Part shown: piece by piece, positions 7,417 to 16,897 of the stretch
How positions within the stretch are numbered: position 1 is the stretch's first letter
How the letters are laid out: every line of letters starts with the position of its first letter
Origin: an uncultured Acetatifactor sp.
GTDB taxonomy: Bacteria > Bacillota > Clostridia > Lachnospirales > Lachnospiraceae
Reading direction: 5' to 3'
Length of the DNA: 29,283 nucleotides
Assembly (NCBI GenBank): GCA_910578215.1
Contig: CAJTPH010000044.1
Coordinates: 1 to 29,283 of the forward strand
Translations under genes and position numbers: made by a program
Notes under the pieces: model-generated
What the model saw: only the letters and a program-made list of their open reading frames with translations
The model's database searches: none
Told to the model about the DNA's origin: nothing

Positions 7417-10400
7417 TTACCGGAAGTAAGCCACGCCGGACTCAAATATCCTTATATCCTGCTCCCCGTAAATATTCATGGCCACGGCGCTGTCACGTCT
7501 CTCGGAATGGGCCATTTTGCCCAGACAGCGTCCGTCAGGGGAAGTGATGCCCTCGATGGCGCAATAGGACCCGTTGATATTATACTCCTCGTCCATGGAA
7601 ATATTTCCGTCCTGGTCGGAATACTGAGTCGCAACCTGCCCGTTGGCAAACAGCCTGTCCAGCCACTCCTTAGGCGCCACAAACCGTCCCTCGCCGTGTG
7701 AGGCGGGATTGCAGTAGACCCCGCCAGGCTCCGCACCCTGCAGCCAGGGCGATTTGTTGGACACTACCTTCGTGTAAACCATCTTGGATATGTGGCGGTT
7801 GATGGTATTGAAGGTCAGGGTAGGAGAATCCTGATTCTGCCCCACGATCTCGCCGCAGGGTACAAGTCCCAGCTTTATCAGCGCCTGGAAGCCGTTGCAG
7901 ATGCCCAGCGCCAGTCCGTCCCTTTCGTTTAAAAGCTTCATGACCGCCTCCTTAAGCTTTTCGTTCTGGAACGCAGTGGCAAAAAACTTCGCGCTGCCGT
8001 CCGGCTCGTCGCCTGCTGAAAAGCCTCCGGGGAACATGATGATCTGAGCCTGGGAGATCGCCCTTTCAAACTCGTCCACGGACTCTCTGATATCCCCGGC
8101 GCTTAAATTCCTGAACACCCTTGTCACCACGTCCGCCCCGGCGCGCTCAAACGCCCTGGTGCTGTCATACTCGCAGTTCGTTCCCGGGAACACGGGGATA
8201 AATACCCGGGGCTTCGCCACCTTATGCCGGCATACATAAACACTGTCCGCCCGGTAAAGCCTGTCCGGCTCCGGCGCATTTGCCGCCTCTGCCCGGCTTC
8301 GTCCTCCGGTCCTGGTGGGGAATACCTTCTCAAGCCTGGAGGTCCAGGCCTCCAGCGCCTCGTCCATGGTGATTGTCACATCACCGTATACAAACGCAGG
8401 CTCCGGGGTCACGGTGCCGATGACCTTCACGCGGTACTCGGAAGCCGTCAGCACGGAAAGCTTTTCCGGAACCACCTCCACGAGAATGTCTCCCAGCCCG
8501 CTGCCAAAGAGCTCATCCTTTGTGATTCCGTCTTCGATCGCTACGCCCAGCCTGTTTCCGAATGCCATCTTGGATATCGCTGCAGCCGCTCCCCCTGCAT
8601 TCAGCGCATAGGCGGACACCACTGTTTTCTCCTGCATCAGAAAGCTGATAAAATCATACATTTCAGATACTTTGTCATAAACGGGGATATCATAATCATC
8701 CTTTTCTATCTTAAAGCGCACCAGCACGTTGCCCGCCTTCTTCAGCTCCGGCGTCACAACGTCTCCGGTCCTTGCGATATCCACCGCGAAGGACACCAGG
8801 GTAGGGGGCACGTCTATGTCATTAAAGGTACCCGACATACTGTCCTTGCCGCCTATAGAGGGCAGCCCGAAGCCCATCTGGGCGTCATAAGCGCCCAGCA
8901 GCGCAGCAAAGGGCTGGCTCCAGCGCTCCGGCTCCTCCGTCATCCTGCGGAAATACTCCTGGAAGGTAAAGCGGATCTTTTTATAGTCGCCGCCGGAAGC
9001 AACAATCCTTGCCATGGATTCCACCACGGCGTAAATGGCGCCGTGATAAGGGCTCCAGGAGGACAGATACGGGTCGAAGCCGCAGCTCATCATGGTGACG
9101 GTGTCCGTCTTTCCTTTAAGCACGGGCAGCTTCGCAATCATCGCCTGGGTCTCCGTGAGCTGATATTTGCCGCCGTAGGGCATCAGCACGCTGCCTGCCC
9201 CGATGGAGGCGTCAAACATCTCCACCAGCCCCTTCTGGGAGCACACGTTCAAATCGTTTAACAGAGTCAGCCAAGCGGCTTTCACGTCTCCCGCGTCCAG
9301 CTTCTCCCGCACCCCGGGCACCGATACGGTCTTGGCAAAATAATTATCCTTCTCGTCAGGTATGTCCACCTTTACGGATGTCTCCTGATGGGCGCCGTTT
9401 GTGTCCAGGAAGGAACGCTTCAGATCAACGATCTTCCTGCCCCGCCAGTTGAGCACCAGTCTGGGCTCAGCGGTGACGCAGGCAACCTCCACCGCCTCCA
9501 GGTTTTCCTCTGCGGCATATCCCAAGAAGGCTTTTACGTCCTCCGGAGCCACCACCACCGCCATGCGCTCCTGTGACTCGGAGATGGCAAGCTCCGTGCC
9601 GTCCAGACCCGCATACTTTTTCGGCACCCTGTCCAGATCGACGGTCAGGCCGTCCGCCAGCTCTCCGATCGCCACGGACACGCCGCCTGCCCCGAAGTCG
9701 TTACATTTCTTTATGAGACGGCTGACCTCCTCCCTGCGGAAAAGCCTCTGAATTTTGCGCTCGGTGGGAGCGTTGCCCTTCTGCACCTCCGCGCCACAGG
9801 TCTCTATGGACTGCTCAGTGTGCACCTTGGAGGAGCCGGTTGCTCCGCCGCAGCCGTCGCGCCCTGTCCGTCCGCCCAGCAGGATGATGATGTCGCCGGG
9901 GTCGGAGGTTTCACGAATGACATTTTTTCTGGGAGCAGCGCCCATGACCGCTCCTATCTCCATCCTTTTAGCCACATAGTCGGGATGATAGATCTCCTTT
10001 ACAAAGCCTGTCGCCAGCCCGATCTGATTGCCGTAGGAGGAATAACCGTTTGCGGCGCCCTTCACCAGCTTCTTCTGGGGAAGCTTGCCCTTCAGGGTAT
10101 CCGCCACGGGAACCGTGGGGTCTGCCGCGCCGGTGACACGCATGGCCTGATAAACATAGCCTCGCCCCGAAAGGGGATCGCGGATCGCGCCGCCCAGACA
10201 GGTGGCCGCGCCGCCGAAGGGCTCGATCTCCGTGGGATGATTGTGGGTCTCGTTTTTAAAGAATACCAGCCATTCCTCCGTCTCCTTACGGTCGCCGTAA
10301 TCCATCTCCACGGGCACCACCACGGAGCAGGCGTTGATCTCGTCGGATTCCTCCATATCGGCAAGCTTTCCGTCCTTCTTCAGCTTGCGCATTGCCATTA

Positions 10401-11235
10401 AAGCCAGGTCCATCAGACAGACAAACTTGTCCTTCCTTCCCTGAAAGAGCTCCTCTCTCGTGTCCAGGTAGCTTCTGTATGCGGTCTCCATGGGCGCGCT
10501 GTAATAGCCCTTTCCAAACTCCACGCTTTTCAGCTCCGTGGAAAAAGTAGTATGACGACAATGGTCCGACCAATAGGTATCCAGCACACGGATCTCCGTC
10601 ATGGACGGATCGCGTTTTTCGTCATCCCTGAAATATGTTTGAATATGCAGAAAGTCCTTGAAGGTCATGGCCAGGGAAAGAGAACCGTACAATTCCCTGA
10701 GCTTTTCCTCCTCCATCCGTGCAAAGCCGTCCAGTATGACCACATCCGCCGGCTCGTCGAAAATATCGATCAGGGTATCCGGCTTTTCCCCGCCCGTCTC
10801 CCTGGAATCCACGGGGTTAATGCAGTATGCCTTTATTCTGTCAAATTCCTCGTCCGTGATATCACCCAGAATCATATAGGTGACCGCGGTGCGGATGACG
10901 GGCTCCTCATCCTCTTTTAAGAAGCGGACGCACTGTACCGCCGAATCTGCCCTCTGATCGAACTGCCCGGGAAGGAATTCCACCGAAAACACCCTTGCGT
11001 TTCCGGGAATCTCCAGCTTCTCCTGATACAGATCGTCTACCGGAGGCTCGGAAAATACCGTTTTACACGCCTTCGCAAATATATCGTCGGATATGTTTTC
11101 CACGTCATAGCGTATAAACACCCTGACGCCCTCCGTCCCGATTCCAAGGAAGCTGCCTATCTCCTCATGCAGCTCCTTCGCCTTAACCGCGTAAGGCGCC
11201 TTTTTCTCCACATAAATACGTCTAACCATTCCCAT
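7417..11235 (-). CDS. purL: Phosphoribosylformylglycinamidine synthase, single-chain (FGAM synthase)
   Basis: The 1272-residue protein matches the large single-chain PurL type. It makes formylglycinamidine ribonucleotide from FGAR, ATP and glutamine, the fourth step of de novo purine synthesis in the cytosol. The order is an N-terminal PurS-like part (to about residue 180), the two AIRS-related synthase halves (DTYWSDHCRHTTF, FFKNETHNHPTEIEPFGGAA, CNDFGAGGVSVAIGELADG, GLPSIGGKDSMSG), and a C-terminal class-I glutamine amidotransferase with FPGTNCEYD, the nucleophile LGICNGFQ and the HGEGRF motif. The ATG at 11235 has GGAGG six bases upstream. No purine riboswitch is visible in the 86-bp gap to the TetR gene, so it may be read from the promoter upstream of the hypothetical gene at 12402. 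No other pur gene is adjacent. Confidence 0.97.
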   Translation of the reverse strand: MGMVRRIYVEKKAPYAVKAKELHEEIGSFLGIGTEGVRVFIRYDVENISDDIFAKACKTVFSEPPVDDLYQEKLEIPGNARVFSVEFLPGQFDQRADSAVQCVRFLKEDEEPVIRTAVTYMILGDITDEEFDRIKAYCINPVDSRETGGEKPDTLIDIFDEPADVVILDGFARMEEEKLRELYGSLSLAMTFKDFLHIQTYFRDDEKRDPSMTEIRVLDTYWSDHCRHTTFSTELKSVEFGKGYYSAPMETAYRSYLDTREELFQGRKDKFVCLMDLALMAMRKLKKDGKLADMEESDEINACSVVVPVEMDYGDRKETEEWLVFFKNETHNHPTEIEPFGGAATCLGGAIRDPLSGRGYVYQAMRVTGAADPTVPVADTLKGKLPQKKLVKGAANGYSSYGNQIGLATGFVKEIYHPDYVAKRMEIGAVMGAAPRKNVIRETSDPGDIIILLGGRTGRDGCGGATGSSKVHTEQSIETCGAEVQKGNAPTERKIQRLFRREEVSRLIKKCNDFGAGGVSVAIGELADGLTVDLDRVPKKYAGLDGTELAISESQERMAVVVAPEDVKAFLGYAAEENLEAVEVACVTAEPRLVLNWRGRKIVDLKRSFLDTNGAHQETSVKVDIPDEKDNYFAKTVSVPGVREKLDAGDVKAAWLTLLNDLNVCSQKGLVEMFDASIGAGSVLMPYGGKYQLTETQAMIAKLPVLKGKTDTVTMMSCGFDPYLSSWSPYHGAIYAVVESMARIVASGGDYKKIRFTFQEYFRRMTEEPERWSQPFAALLGAYDAQMGFGLPSIGGKDSMSGTFNDIDVPPTLVSFAVDIARTGDVVTPELKKAGNVLVRFKIEKDDYDIPVYDKVSEMYDFISFLMQEKTVVSAYALNAGGAAAAISKMAFGNRLGVAIEDGITKDELFGSGLGDILVEVVPEKLSVLTASEYRVKVIGTVTPEPAFVYGDVTITMDEALEAWTSRLEKVFPTRTGGRSRAEAANAPEPDRLYRADSVYVCRHKVAKPRVFIPVFPGTNCEYDSTRAFERAGADVVTRVFRNLSAGDIRESVDEFERAISQAQIIMFPGGFSAGDEPDGSAKFFATAFQNEKLKEAVMKLLNERDGLALGICNGFQALIKLGLVPCGEIVGQNQDSPTLTFNTINRHISKMVYTKVVSNKSPWLQGAEPGGVYCNPASHGEGRFVAPKEWLDRLFANGQVATQYSDQDGNISMDEEYNINGSYCAIEGITSPDGRCLGKMAHSERRDSAVAMNIYGEQDIRIFESGVAYFR

Positions 11236-11321
11236 TGACTGCCTCCATCTGTATTTTTACTTTGATTGTTTACCTGCCCATGCCCCCGCCGGAACCAATT
11301 TATTTTTTCCCTGCGTGAGAC

Positions 11322-11909
11322 TCAGCACATTGTTACGCCCAGCGACCTGAATATAAAAAGCAGCTCCCTTTCCACCGCCTCCGCCGTGATGCCGATTGTC
11401 TGGGCGGAAATTTTCAGCCCCTCCAGAACGTACATGATGTTTCTCGCCATCCCCCTGCAGTCCTCGCAGTAGAATTCTCCGTTTTCAACGCCTGTCTCGA
11501 TAAGCTTCTCAATTATTTTCACCGCGGAATCAAACTGCCTTTTCAGCATATTGTCCTTTTTACCCAGTTCGTTTTCAAAATAGAACTCATAGATCGCCTG
11601 GGTCAGAGTATCCTTTTTGCGAAGAAGTTCCTTTTTCTGTTCTTCCAGAAAGAGCAGGAGAATATCTGCCGCCGTGGCGTCGTCGGCGATGCTGTGTGAG
11701 AAGACGTCGTCCGTCTCCTCGCTCTCCAGCCGCATCACCTCCAGAAATATCTGATTTGTATTTTCAAAATACAGATACAGACCGCCCCGGCTGATATCGC
11801 AGGCTTCCACTATGTCCTTCATGGTGACTTTCTTAAAGCCCTTTTCCACAAAGACCCTGCGTGCGGTCTCCACGATATACCGTTTCTTTTGTACCGATTT
11901 ATCTCCCAT
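11322..11909 (-). CDS. TetR/AcrR-family transcriptional regulator
   Basis: This is a 195-residue TetR-type repressor. The N-terminal helix-turn-helix is typical: YIVETARRVFVEKGFKKVTM, then DIVEACDISRGGLYLYFEN. The remaining ~140 residues are helical and should form the ligand-binding and dimer domain; the ligand is unknown. I start it at 11909 (ATG GGA GAT), with GGAG six bases upstream. Longer in-frame starts reach back to 11963 and would overlap the preceding gene. It follows that gene by 13 bases and precedes purL by 86 bases, so it may be co-transcribed with both. A purine role for it is not supported by anything seen here; the arrangement may be incidental. Confidence 0.88.
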   Translation of the reverse strand: MGDKSVQKKRYIVETARRVFVEKGFKKVTMKDIVEACDISRGGLYLYFENTNQIFLEVMRLESEETDDVFSHSIADDATAADILLLFLEEQKKELLRKKDTLTQAIYEFYFENELGKKDNMLKRQFDSAVKIIEKLIETGVENGEFYCEDCRGMARNIMYVLEGLKISAQTIGITAEAVERELLFIFRSLGVTMC

Positions 11910-11922
11910 GCCAATCTCCATT

Positions 11923-12402
11923 CTATCTGGTGTCAACATCCAAGGGCTTGTCCCAAAATTCAATGATCTTGCGCATTTTCTCCAGAACCATCACAAAAAT
12001 ATTTTCCTGAACTGCCTCGCTCCACAATACGGCCTTCGTTCTGCCTCCCAGCACATATTTGGACAGAATTCCTCTCAGGATATCCCAGTCCTTCAGCTCC
12101 GCCGCCTGAATCAGACGCCTCTCGTCGTCATGGGTCTTTATATGGTTGCGGGTATATGTATAGCTGTAATTTTTTTCCATCAGCGCCGACTTGGACGCTT
12201 CCTTGATAAAGCTCATCAATGTGGCGTCGTACACCGGAAAAGAAAAGCTCATGGAGCCCTCCGACAAAGAATCGCCCCGGTAGCTTGTACTGCCGGATTG
12301 TCCCGCATTCTTAGCAAACCAGGGCAGATAGTCCAAAAGAGGTAGGACCATCTGCTTGTATTCCCGCACGAGCTGTTGTCGATATTCCATGTTCCGTTCC
12401 AT
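11923..12402 (-). CDS. Conserved-looking hypothetical protein, possibly DUF6508-like
   Basis: The 159-residue soluble protein has no signal peptide or membrane segment. It starts MERNMEYRQQLVREYKQM, contains LLDYLPWFAKNAG and SMSFSFPVYDATLMSFIKEA, and ends with helical, charged sequence. The LxYLPWF...FPVYD pattern reminds me of DUF6508-type proteins, but I cannot confirm it. The start at 12402 has an AGGCAGG site upstream. The stop lies 13 bases before the TetR start, so the two form an operon, and the protein may serve or be controlled by that regulator. The first gene of the run, it is divergent from the cNMP-domain gene at 12649, across a 246-bp A+T-rich spacer. Confidence 0.7.
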   Translation of the reverse strand: MERNMEYRQQLVREYKQMVLPLLDYLPWFAKNAGQSGSTSYRGDSLSEGSMSFSFPVYDATLMSFIKEASKSALMEKNYSYTYTRNHIKTHDDERRLIQAAELKDWDILRGILSKYVLGGRTKAVLWSEAVQENIFVMVLEKMRKIIEFWDKPLDVDTR

Positions 12403-12506
12403 AAAAAAGCCTGCCTTTCCGTATCTTAATTCATATAAATCACATATATTTTCATTTTATCATATTTTTATTAAAAGTACAGTAGAAAATTACACCGGGT
12501 TTGTTG

Positions 12507-12512
12507 TATAAT
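12507..12512 (+). promoter_or_regulatory. Candidate -10 box for the cNMP-domain gene
   Basis: A perfect TATAAT lies 136 bases before the start codon at 12649 in the otherwise A+T-rich divergent spacer. No recognisable -35 is found 16-18 bases upstream, so this may need an activator, or may be chance. Confidence 0.4.
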
Positions 12513-12648
12513 ATAAATCAGTTCTTTCTGTCATGGCTGTTCAGGCCCGCGGCGCACAGGAAGATGCAAGAAATAAACGCCTGCACAAGACGGCGGGAAC
12601 AGCGGTTTTATCAGGATTTCCGGTTGTGCGGCAGAAACGGAGACAAAA

Positions 12649-14934
12649 ATGGCAGGAAACACAATTGACAAAGGAAAAAAAATCTACGGTTACGGTCAAC
12701 CCATGACCGCATTGCACCTGATTACCAAGGGACGGGTAAAGGTGGAATATCCCGGCGGAAGCTATCTGCTTAACAAGGGAGATGTAATGGGCGTCTGCGA
12801 GATCTGCTCGGAAATCCATCTCTTAAATTATACCGCATTGGAGGAAGTATCAATTCTTGCCTATCCCCTCAGCAATATGGAAGCAATGGAGGAGCTTTTG
12901 CAGAGCCATACGGATGTGGCGCGGATTTTTATTCTCTCCATGCTCCGCCAGTTTAATGCGCTCATGACCCAGAACTCCGTCTCCGAGACAAAATGCGCCG
13001 GGCTGTACCAGAGCCTGACCGCGGATATGGAGAAGTACGGGACTCTCTGCAGCAGATACCGCATCCAGCCCCGTACACTTGATGGCGTGGATCAGGTAAG
13101 CGCCTTTCTCGGCGAGGAATCCGCCGACAACTGGCTGCAGACCTACTATCTTGCGCTTCAGCACATTTACGCGGGGGAAGCGGCCAAAACCATGACACTG
13201 GAGCCCGGCCTGTCGCTGGGCATGCTTCGCAAGGGCAGCCTGGACTTCCGCAAAAACTATACCGTACTGGAAGAACAATATCACTATCAGACACAGATCA
13301 TAAAGCTGTACTTTAACGAGTCGGGCAACGATCTTTTTGAGTATTTTACCTCTCTGTACTACCGTCTGGGACAGAGCTGCGAGAACGCGGATGAAATCTA
13401 CGGGGTTATAAACCGGATGATCACGCAGTTTCAGAATGATCCTTCCCTGAACAGGGAGCAGGTCACGTCCCGCATTCAGAGCTTCCAGAAGAATATGGAA
13501 TCCCTCAGCTCTCCCAACAAGGGAAATGTGACCGATGATACCAGAACCACTCTCATTCTCTCGGAGCTTTCAGGCTCCCTGAGCACTATTTTGGATTTCT
13601 CCGGCCTGGACCAGGAAAAAGCCGCCTCCTTCCGTCAAAATATAGGCGTATACCGGACCATGCCCGACAGAAGCGCCATGGATGACGAAAGCTGCCGCCT
13701 GCGCAGGAAGCTGACAGAGGAATTTTACACGCTGTACGCAGCCGTGTTTAAGAATGCCGTAAACTCGCCCTCCCTTCCCACCCCGGTCAAAATGTTCCTG
13801 TATTTCGGCTACGTGGACGAGGAGCTGGCCGGAAACGCAAGCTGTATCACTCTGTACACCCTTGCCGCCGGCATGGAGGATTACAGCGAATTTGGCGTAT
13901 ATCCCTTCTACAACTGGCTGCTGGCGATCTACCGCGGAGATAAAATTCCCAGCCGTAACGAGTTTGACGAGGATTTCACCGACCACATCTCAAAGGAAAA
14001 GGCAAGGGGAAATATCACTGCGGCTCAGGCCATGGCTCTGGAGAAGGACCCTATGGAACGGGTAAACTTTGAGCTGGAAAACCTGTTCCCCCAGACCAAC
14101 AAGATCACCTACGGGCGCGTTACCTCCTTCTGCCCGGTTTTTACGGCTGACGATGTGCTGAAGGATCTGAACAGCTCCTATGTGAACATTACAAAGGTCA
14201 GCAAGGCGCTGGAAATGATCAAGAGCATAGATTATTCCGCCTACTACCGCGAAAGCCTGGATTATGACAATATGGAGGTCATGGGAAAGGAGCCCATTCA
14301 CGTGGAGCAGACGCCGGACATTATCCTTATGCCCAATGTAGGAATCCGCGGCGTCATGTGGCAGGAGATCGAGGGCAAGAAGCGCAACAGCCCAAGCCGC
14401 ATGATTTTCTCCATCTTCCACATGGAGGATATCAACACATCCCTGGTACGTCTCACCGGCGAGTTCCGCTGGGAGCTGTGCAAACGCGTCCAGGGCGCGC
14501 GCTGGAACGACGTTTCAGAGCGCTCTCTCACCAGCGAGTACTTTGATTATATACAGTTTTACAGAAAGAACCACGAGCTTACAAACGAAGCGAAGGAAAA
14601 GATCAAAACCAGCCTGCAGAGGGCAAAAAACAGCTTCAAGGAAATGTTTGTGCGGGATTATATTATCTGGGTACTGTTTGAGGGCACCGGCTCTCCCAGG
14701 CTGAACAAGGTTGCCCGCCGCATCCTCTTTGCGTACTGCCCCTTCTCCGCCTCCATGAACAATATGCTGGAGCAGAATCCGCTCTACTCCGAGCTGCTGA
14801 GCCGCCAGAAGGTCCTGAACGGTCAAAGGGTGCATCATCTGGATATGCTGATACAGAAAATGCGCAATTCAAACATCCAGGTTCCTGCCACCCTGGAAGC
14901 AGAAAGAAAATTTACGGTGGGAAAAGTAGACTGA
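12649..14934 (+). CDS. Large protein with N-terminal cyclic-nucleotide-binding-like domain and unknown C-terminus
   Basis: The 761-residue protein begins with a CRP-type beta-roll (residues about 1-100): IDKGKKIYGYGQPMTALHLI, then TKGRVKVEYPGGSYLLNKGD and VMGVCEICSE. The phosphate-binding cassette Arg that contacts cAMP in CRP is not evident (ICSEIHLLNYTA), so the ligand may differ or be absent. There is no HTH after it, so it is not an ordinary Crp/Fnr regulator. The remaining ~650 residues are mainly helical with no motif I recognise; conserved-looking spots include PDIILMPNVGIRGVMWQEIE, then RMIFSIFHMED and RGELCK-like helices near 590-640. No membrane segments are seen. GGAG lies six bases before the ATG. 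A terminator follows at 14948-14993. Function is unknown; a cytosolic sensor-effector role is inference. Confidence 0.85.
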   Translation: MAGNTIDKGKKIYGYGQPMTALHLITKGRVKVEYPGGSYLLNKGDVMGVCEICSEIHLLNYTALEEVSILAYPLSNMEAMEELLQSHTDVARIFILSMLRQFNALMTQNSVSETKCAGLYQSLTADMEKYGTLCSRYRIQPRTLDGVDQVSAFLGEESADNWLQTYYLALQHIYAGEAAKTMTLEPGLSLGMLRKGSLDFRKNYTVLEEQYHYQTQIIKLYFNESGNDLFEYFTSLYYRLGQSCENADEIYGVINRMITQFQNDPSLNREQVTSRIQSFQKNMESLSSPNKGNVTDDTRTTLILSELSGSLSTILDFSGLDQEKAASFRQNIGVYRTMPDRSAMDDESCRLRRKLTEEFYTLYAAVFKNAVNSPSLPTPVKMFLYFGYVDEELAGNASCITLYTLAAGMEDYSEFGVYPFYNWLLAIYRGDKIPSRNEFDEDFTDHISKEKARGNITAAQAMALEKDPMERVNFELENLFPQTNKITYGRVTSFCPVFTADDVLKDLNSSYVNITKVSKALEMIKSIDYSAYYRESLDYDNMEVMGKEPIHVEQTPDIILMPNVGIRGVMWQEIEGKKRNSPSRMIFSIFHMEDINTSLVRLTGEFRWELCKRVQGARWNDVSERSLTSEYFDYIQFYRKNHELTNEAKEKIKTSLQRAKNSFKEMFVRDYIIWVLFEGTGSPRLNKVARRILFAYCPFSASMNNMLEQNPLYSELLSRQKVLNGQRVHHLDMLIQKMRNSNIQVPATLEAERKFTVGKVD

Positions 14935-14947
14935 CAAAGACTGACCT

Positions 14948-14993
14948 AAAAAACGCTGTATGGTTTATTGCGATAAGCTATACGGCGCTTTTT
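14948..14993 (+). terminator. Rho-independent terminator after the cNMP-domain gene
   Basis: An A-rich 5' arm (AAAAAACGCTGTAT) pairs with ATACGGCGCTTTTT across a 17-20 nt loop, with one mismatch and one G.T pair, and ends in a T5 tract. It begins 13 bases after the stop codon at 14934, separating that gene from rqcH. Confidence 0.75.
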
Positions 14994-15133
14994 ACCTCTG
15001 TCCTATCATAGCCCTTGCGTACACTGCGGACAGCAGCCTGAACCCACATTCCTTCGGCAGCCCGCACGCAGAAATTATCTTCCGTAAAAAAGCAACAGTA
15101 AACCGCACAAAATATAAGAATCGAGGAAAAACC

Positions 15134-16897
15134 ATGGCATTTGACGGGGTTACAATAGCAAGCGTAGTATGCGAATTAAAAAAGGAGCTGGCGGGCGGGC
15201 GGCTGTATAAGATCGCCCAGCCGGAGGAGGACGAACTTCTCCTGACGGTCAAACAGCCCTCCGGCCAGAAGCGCCTTTTCCTTTCCGCGGACGCCTCCCT
15301 TCCGTTGATCTATTTGACCGAGAACAACAAACCAAGCCCCATGACCGCGCCCAATTTCTGCATGCTTCTGCGAAAGCACCTGCAGAACGGGCGCATCACG
15401 GACATTTCCCAGCCCGGCCTGGAACGCATTGTGCGCCTGGAGGTGGAGCATTTGGACGAGATGGGCGACCTGCGCCGCAAAGCCCTGATAATAGAGATTA
15501 TGGGCAAGCACAGCAATATCATTTTCTGCAATGAGGACAATGTGATTATCGACAGCATAAAAAGAGTGTCCGCCGCAGTCAGCAGCATCCGGGAGGTGCT
15601 GCCCGGAAAGCCCTATTTCGTGGCGCAGACCCAGGATAAGCTGGACGCGCTGCATACGGACCGGGAAGCCTTCCGCAGCGCCGTCATGTCAAAGCCCCAG
15701 CCTGTGTTCAAGGCGGTATATGGCAGCTTTACCGGCATTTCCCCCATACTTGCCCAGGAGCTTTGCTATGACGGGGATCGGCCCGCCGCAGCGTTGACCG
15801 ATTCGGACATGGTACGGCTGTACAAGGTTTTTTCCGAAATGACCGACTCCGTCCTCCAGGAACGCTTTTGTCCCAACATTGCCTATGTGAAAAACAGGCC
15901 CGTGGAATTTTCCGCCCTTCCCCTGACCATGTATGGCACTCAGCCGCCCGGGGATGCCGAAGCCGCCCCGGAAGAATACACCGTGCCCTACGCTTCCATG
16001 TCCGCCCTTCTGGAGCATTATTACGCGGAAAAAAATACCCTGACCCGCATCCGCCAGAAGTCCTCGGACCTGCGGAGGATCGTGCAGACCGCCCTGGAGC
16101 GCAACGTGAAGAAATATGACCTGCAGATGCGCCAGATGGAGGATACCCAGAAACGCGATACCTACCGCATTTACGGCGAGCTTCTGAACACCTACGGTTA
16201 CAGCGCCCCGCCCGGCGCAAAATCCCTGGACGCGCTGAACTATTACACAAACGAGACCGTTACCATTCCCCTGGACCCCACTCTCACCGCCACGGAAAAC
16301 GCAAAGAAATATTTCGACAAATACGGGAAGCTGAAGCGTACATTTGAGGCTCTTTCGCAGTTGACTGAGGAAGTCAAGTCCGAGATCGAGCACCTGGAAT
16401 CCATCTCCGCTTCCCTGGACATCGCCCTCCACGAAGAAGACCTGGTACAGATCAAGGAGGAGCTTACCGAGAGCGGCTATATACGCAAAAAGAGCGGTAC
16501 AAAAAAGCAGAAGGTCACAAGCCGGCCCTTCCATTATATAAGCAGCGACGGCTTTGACATCTATGTGGGAAAGAATAATTATCAGAACGACGAGCTGACC
16601 TTTAAGCTTGCCTCCGGAAACGACTGGTGGTTCCATGCCAAGCAGATGCCGGGCTCCCATGTGGTCGTAAGGCTTGGAAACGCCGAAGATCTCCCCGACA
16701 GAACCTTTGAGGAGGCTGCCCGCCTTGCGGCATACTATTCCAAGGGACGGGGACAGGAGAAGGTGGAGATCGACTATATTCAAAAAAAGCATGTAAAAAA
16801 GCCCAGCGGTGCAAAGCCGGGCTTTGTGGTCTACTATACAAACTTTTCCATGGCAATCGACAGCGATATCAGCGGAATCCGGCTGGTGTCAGAGTGA
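15134..16897 (+). CDS. rqcH: RqcH / NFACT ribosome-quality-control protein (FbpA-like)
   Basis: At 587 residues this is the usual length for RqcH, the bacterial Rqc2/NEMF homologue, which binds obstructed 50S subunits and recruits tRNA-Ala to add C-terminal alanine tails. The NFACT-N part starts MAFDGVTIASVVCELKKEL and contains FCMLLRKHLQNGRI and EIMGKHSNIIFC. A coiled coil lies in the middle (about 290-430). The C-terminal NFACT-R domain has DWWFHAKQMPGSHVVVRLG. Where Bacillus subtilis RqcH has the functional Asp97-Arg98 pair, this protein has Glu97-Arg98. The open frame continues upstream to 14960, but that segment crosses the terminator and lacks protein character; the ATG at 15134 has GAGG upstream and the family's N-terminus. 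It ends directly against the convergent flippase stop. Confidence 0.93.
   Translation: MAFDGVTIASVVCELKKELAGGRLYKIAQPEEDELLLTVKQPSGQKRLFLSADASLPLIYLTENNKPSPMTAPNFCMLLRKHLQNGRITDISQPGLERIVRLEVEHLDEMGDLRRKALIIEIMGKHSNIIFCNEDNVIIDSIKRVSAAVSSIREVLPGKPYFVAQTQDKLDALHTDREAFRSAVMSKPQPVFKAVYGSFTGISPILAQELCYDGDRPAAALTDSDMVRLYKVFSEMTDSVLQERFCPNIAYVKNRPVEFSALPLTMYGTQPPGDAEAAPEEYTVPYASMSALLEHYYAEKNTLTRIRQKSSDLRRIVQTALERNVKKYDLQMRQMEDTQKRDTYRIYGELLNTYGYSAPPGAKSLDALNYYTNETVTIPLDPTLTATENAKKYFDKYGKLKRTFEALSQLTEEVKSEIEHLESISASLDIALHEEDLVQIKEELTESGYIRKKSGTKKQKVTSRPFHYISSDGFDIYVGKNNYQNDELTFKLASGNDWWFHAKQMPGSHVVVRLGNAEDLPDRTFEEAARLAAYYSKGRGQEKVEIDYIQKKHVKKPSGAKPGFVVYYTNFSMAIDSDISGIRLVSE

Noticed and set aside
8224..9261. 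A 345-codon plus-strand frame opposite purL
   Set aside because: It lies entirely antisense to well-conserved purL coding sequence and its translation has no family features; it is a by-product of G+C-rich codon use.
11236..11321. A purine riboswitch in front of purL
   Set aside because: The gap is too short for the usual aptamer plus platform and has no recognisable core.
14960..15133. A 58-codon N-terminal extension of the RqcH frame
   Set aside because: It crosses the terminator of the previous gene, and the family N-terminus and a GAGG site coincide with the ATG at 15134.
15689..16792. A 367-codon minus-strand frame opposite rqcH
   Set aside because: Antisense to the confident rqcH gene, no ribosome binding site, no recognisable protein.
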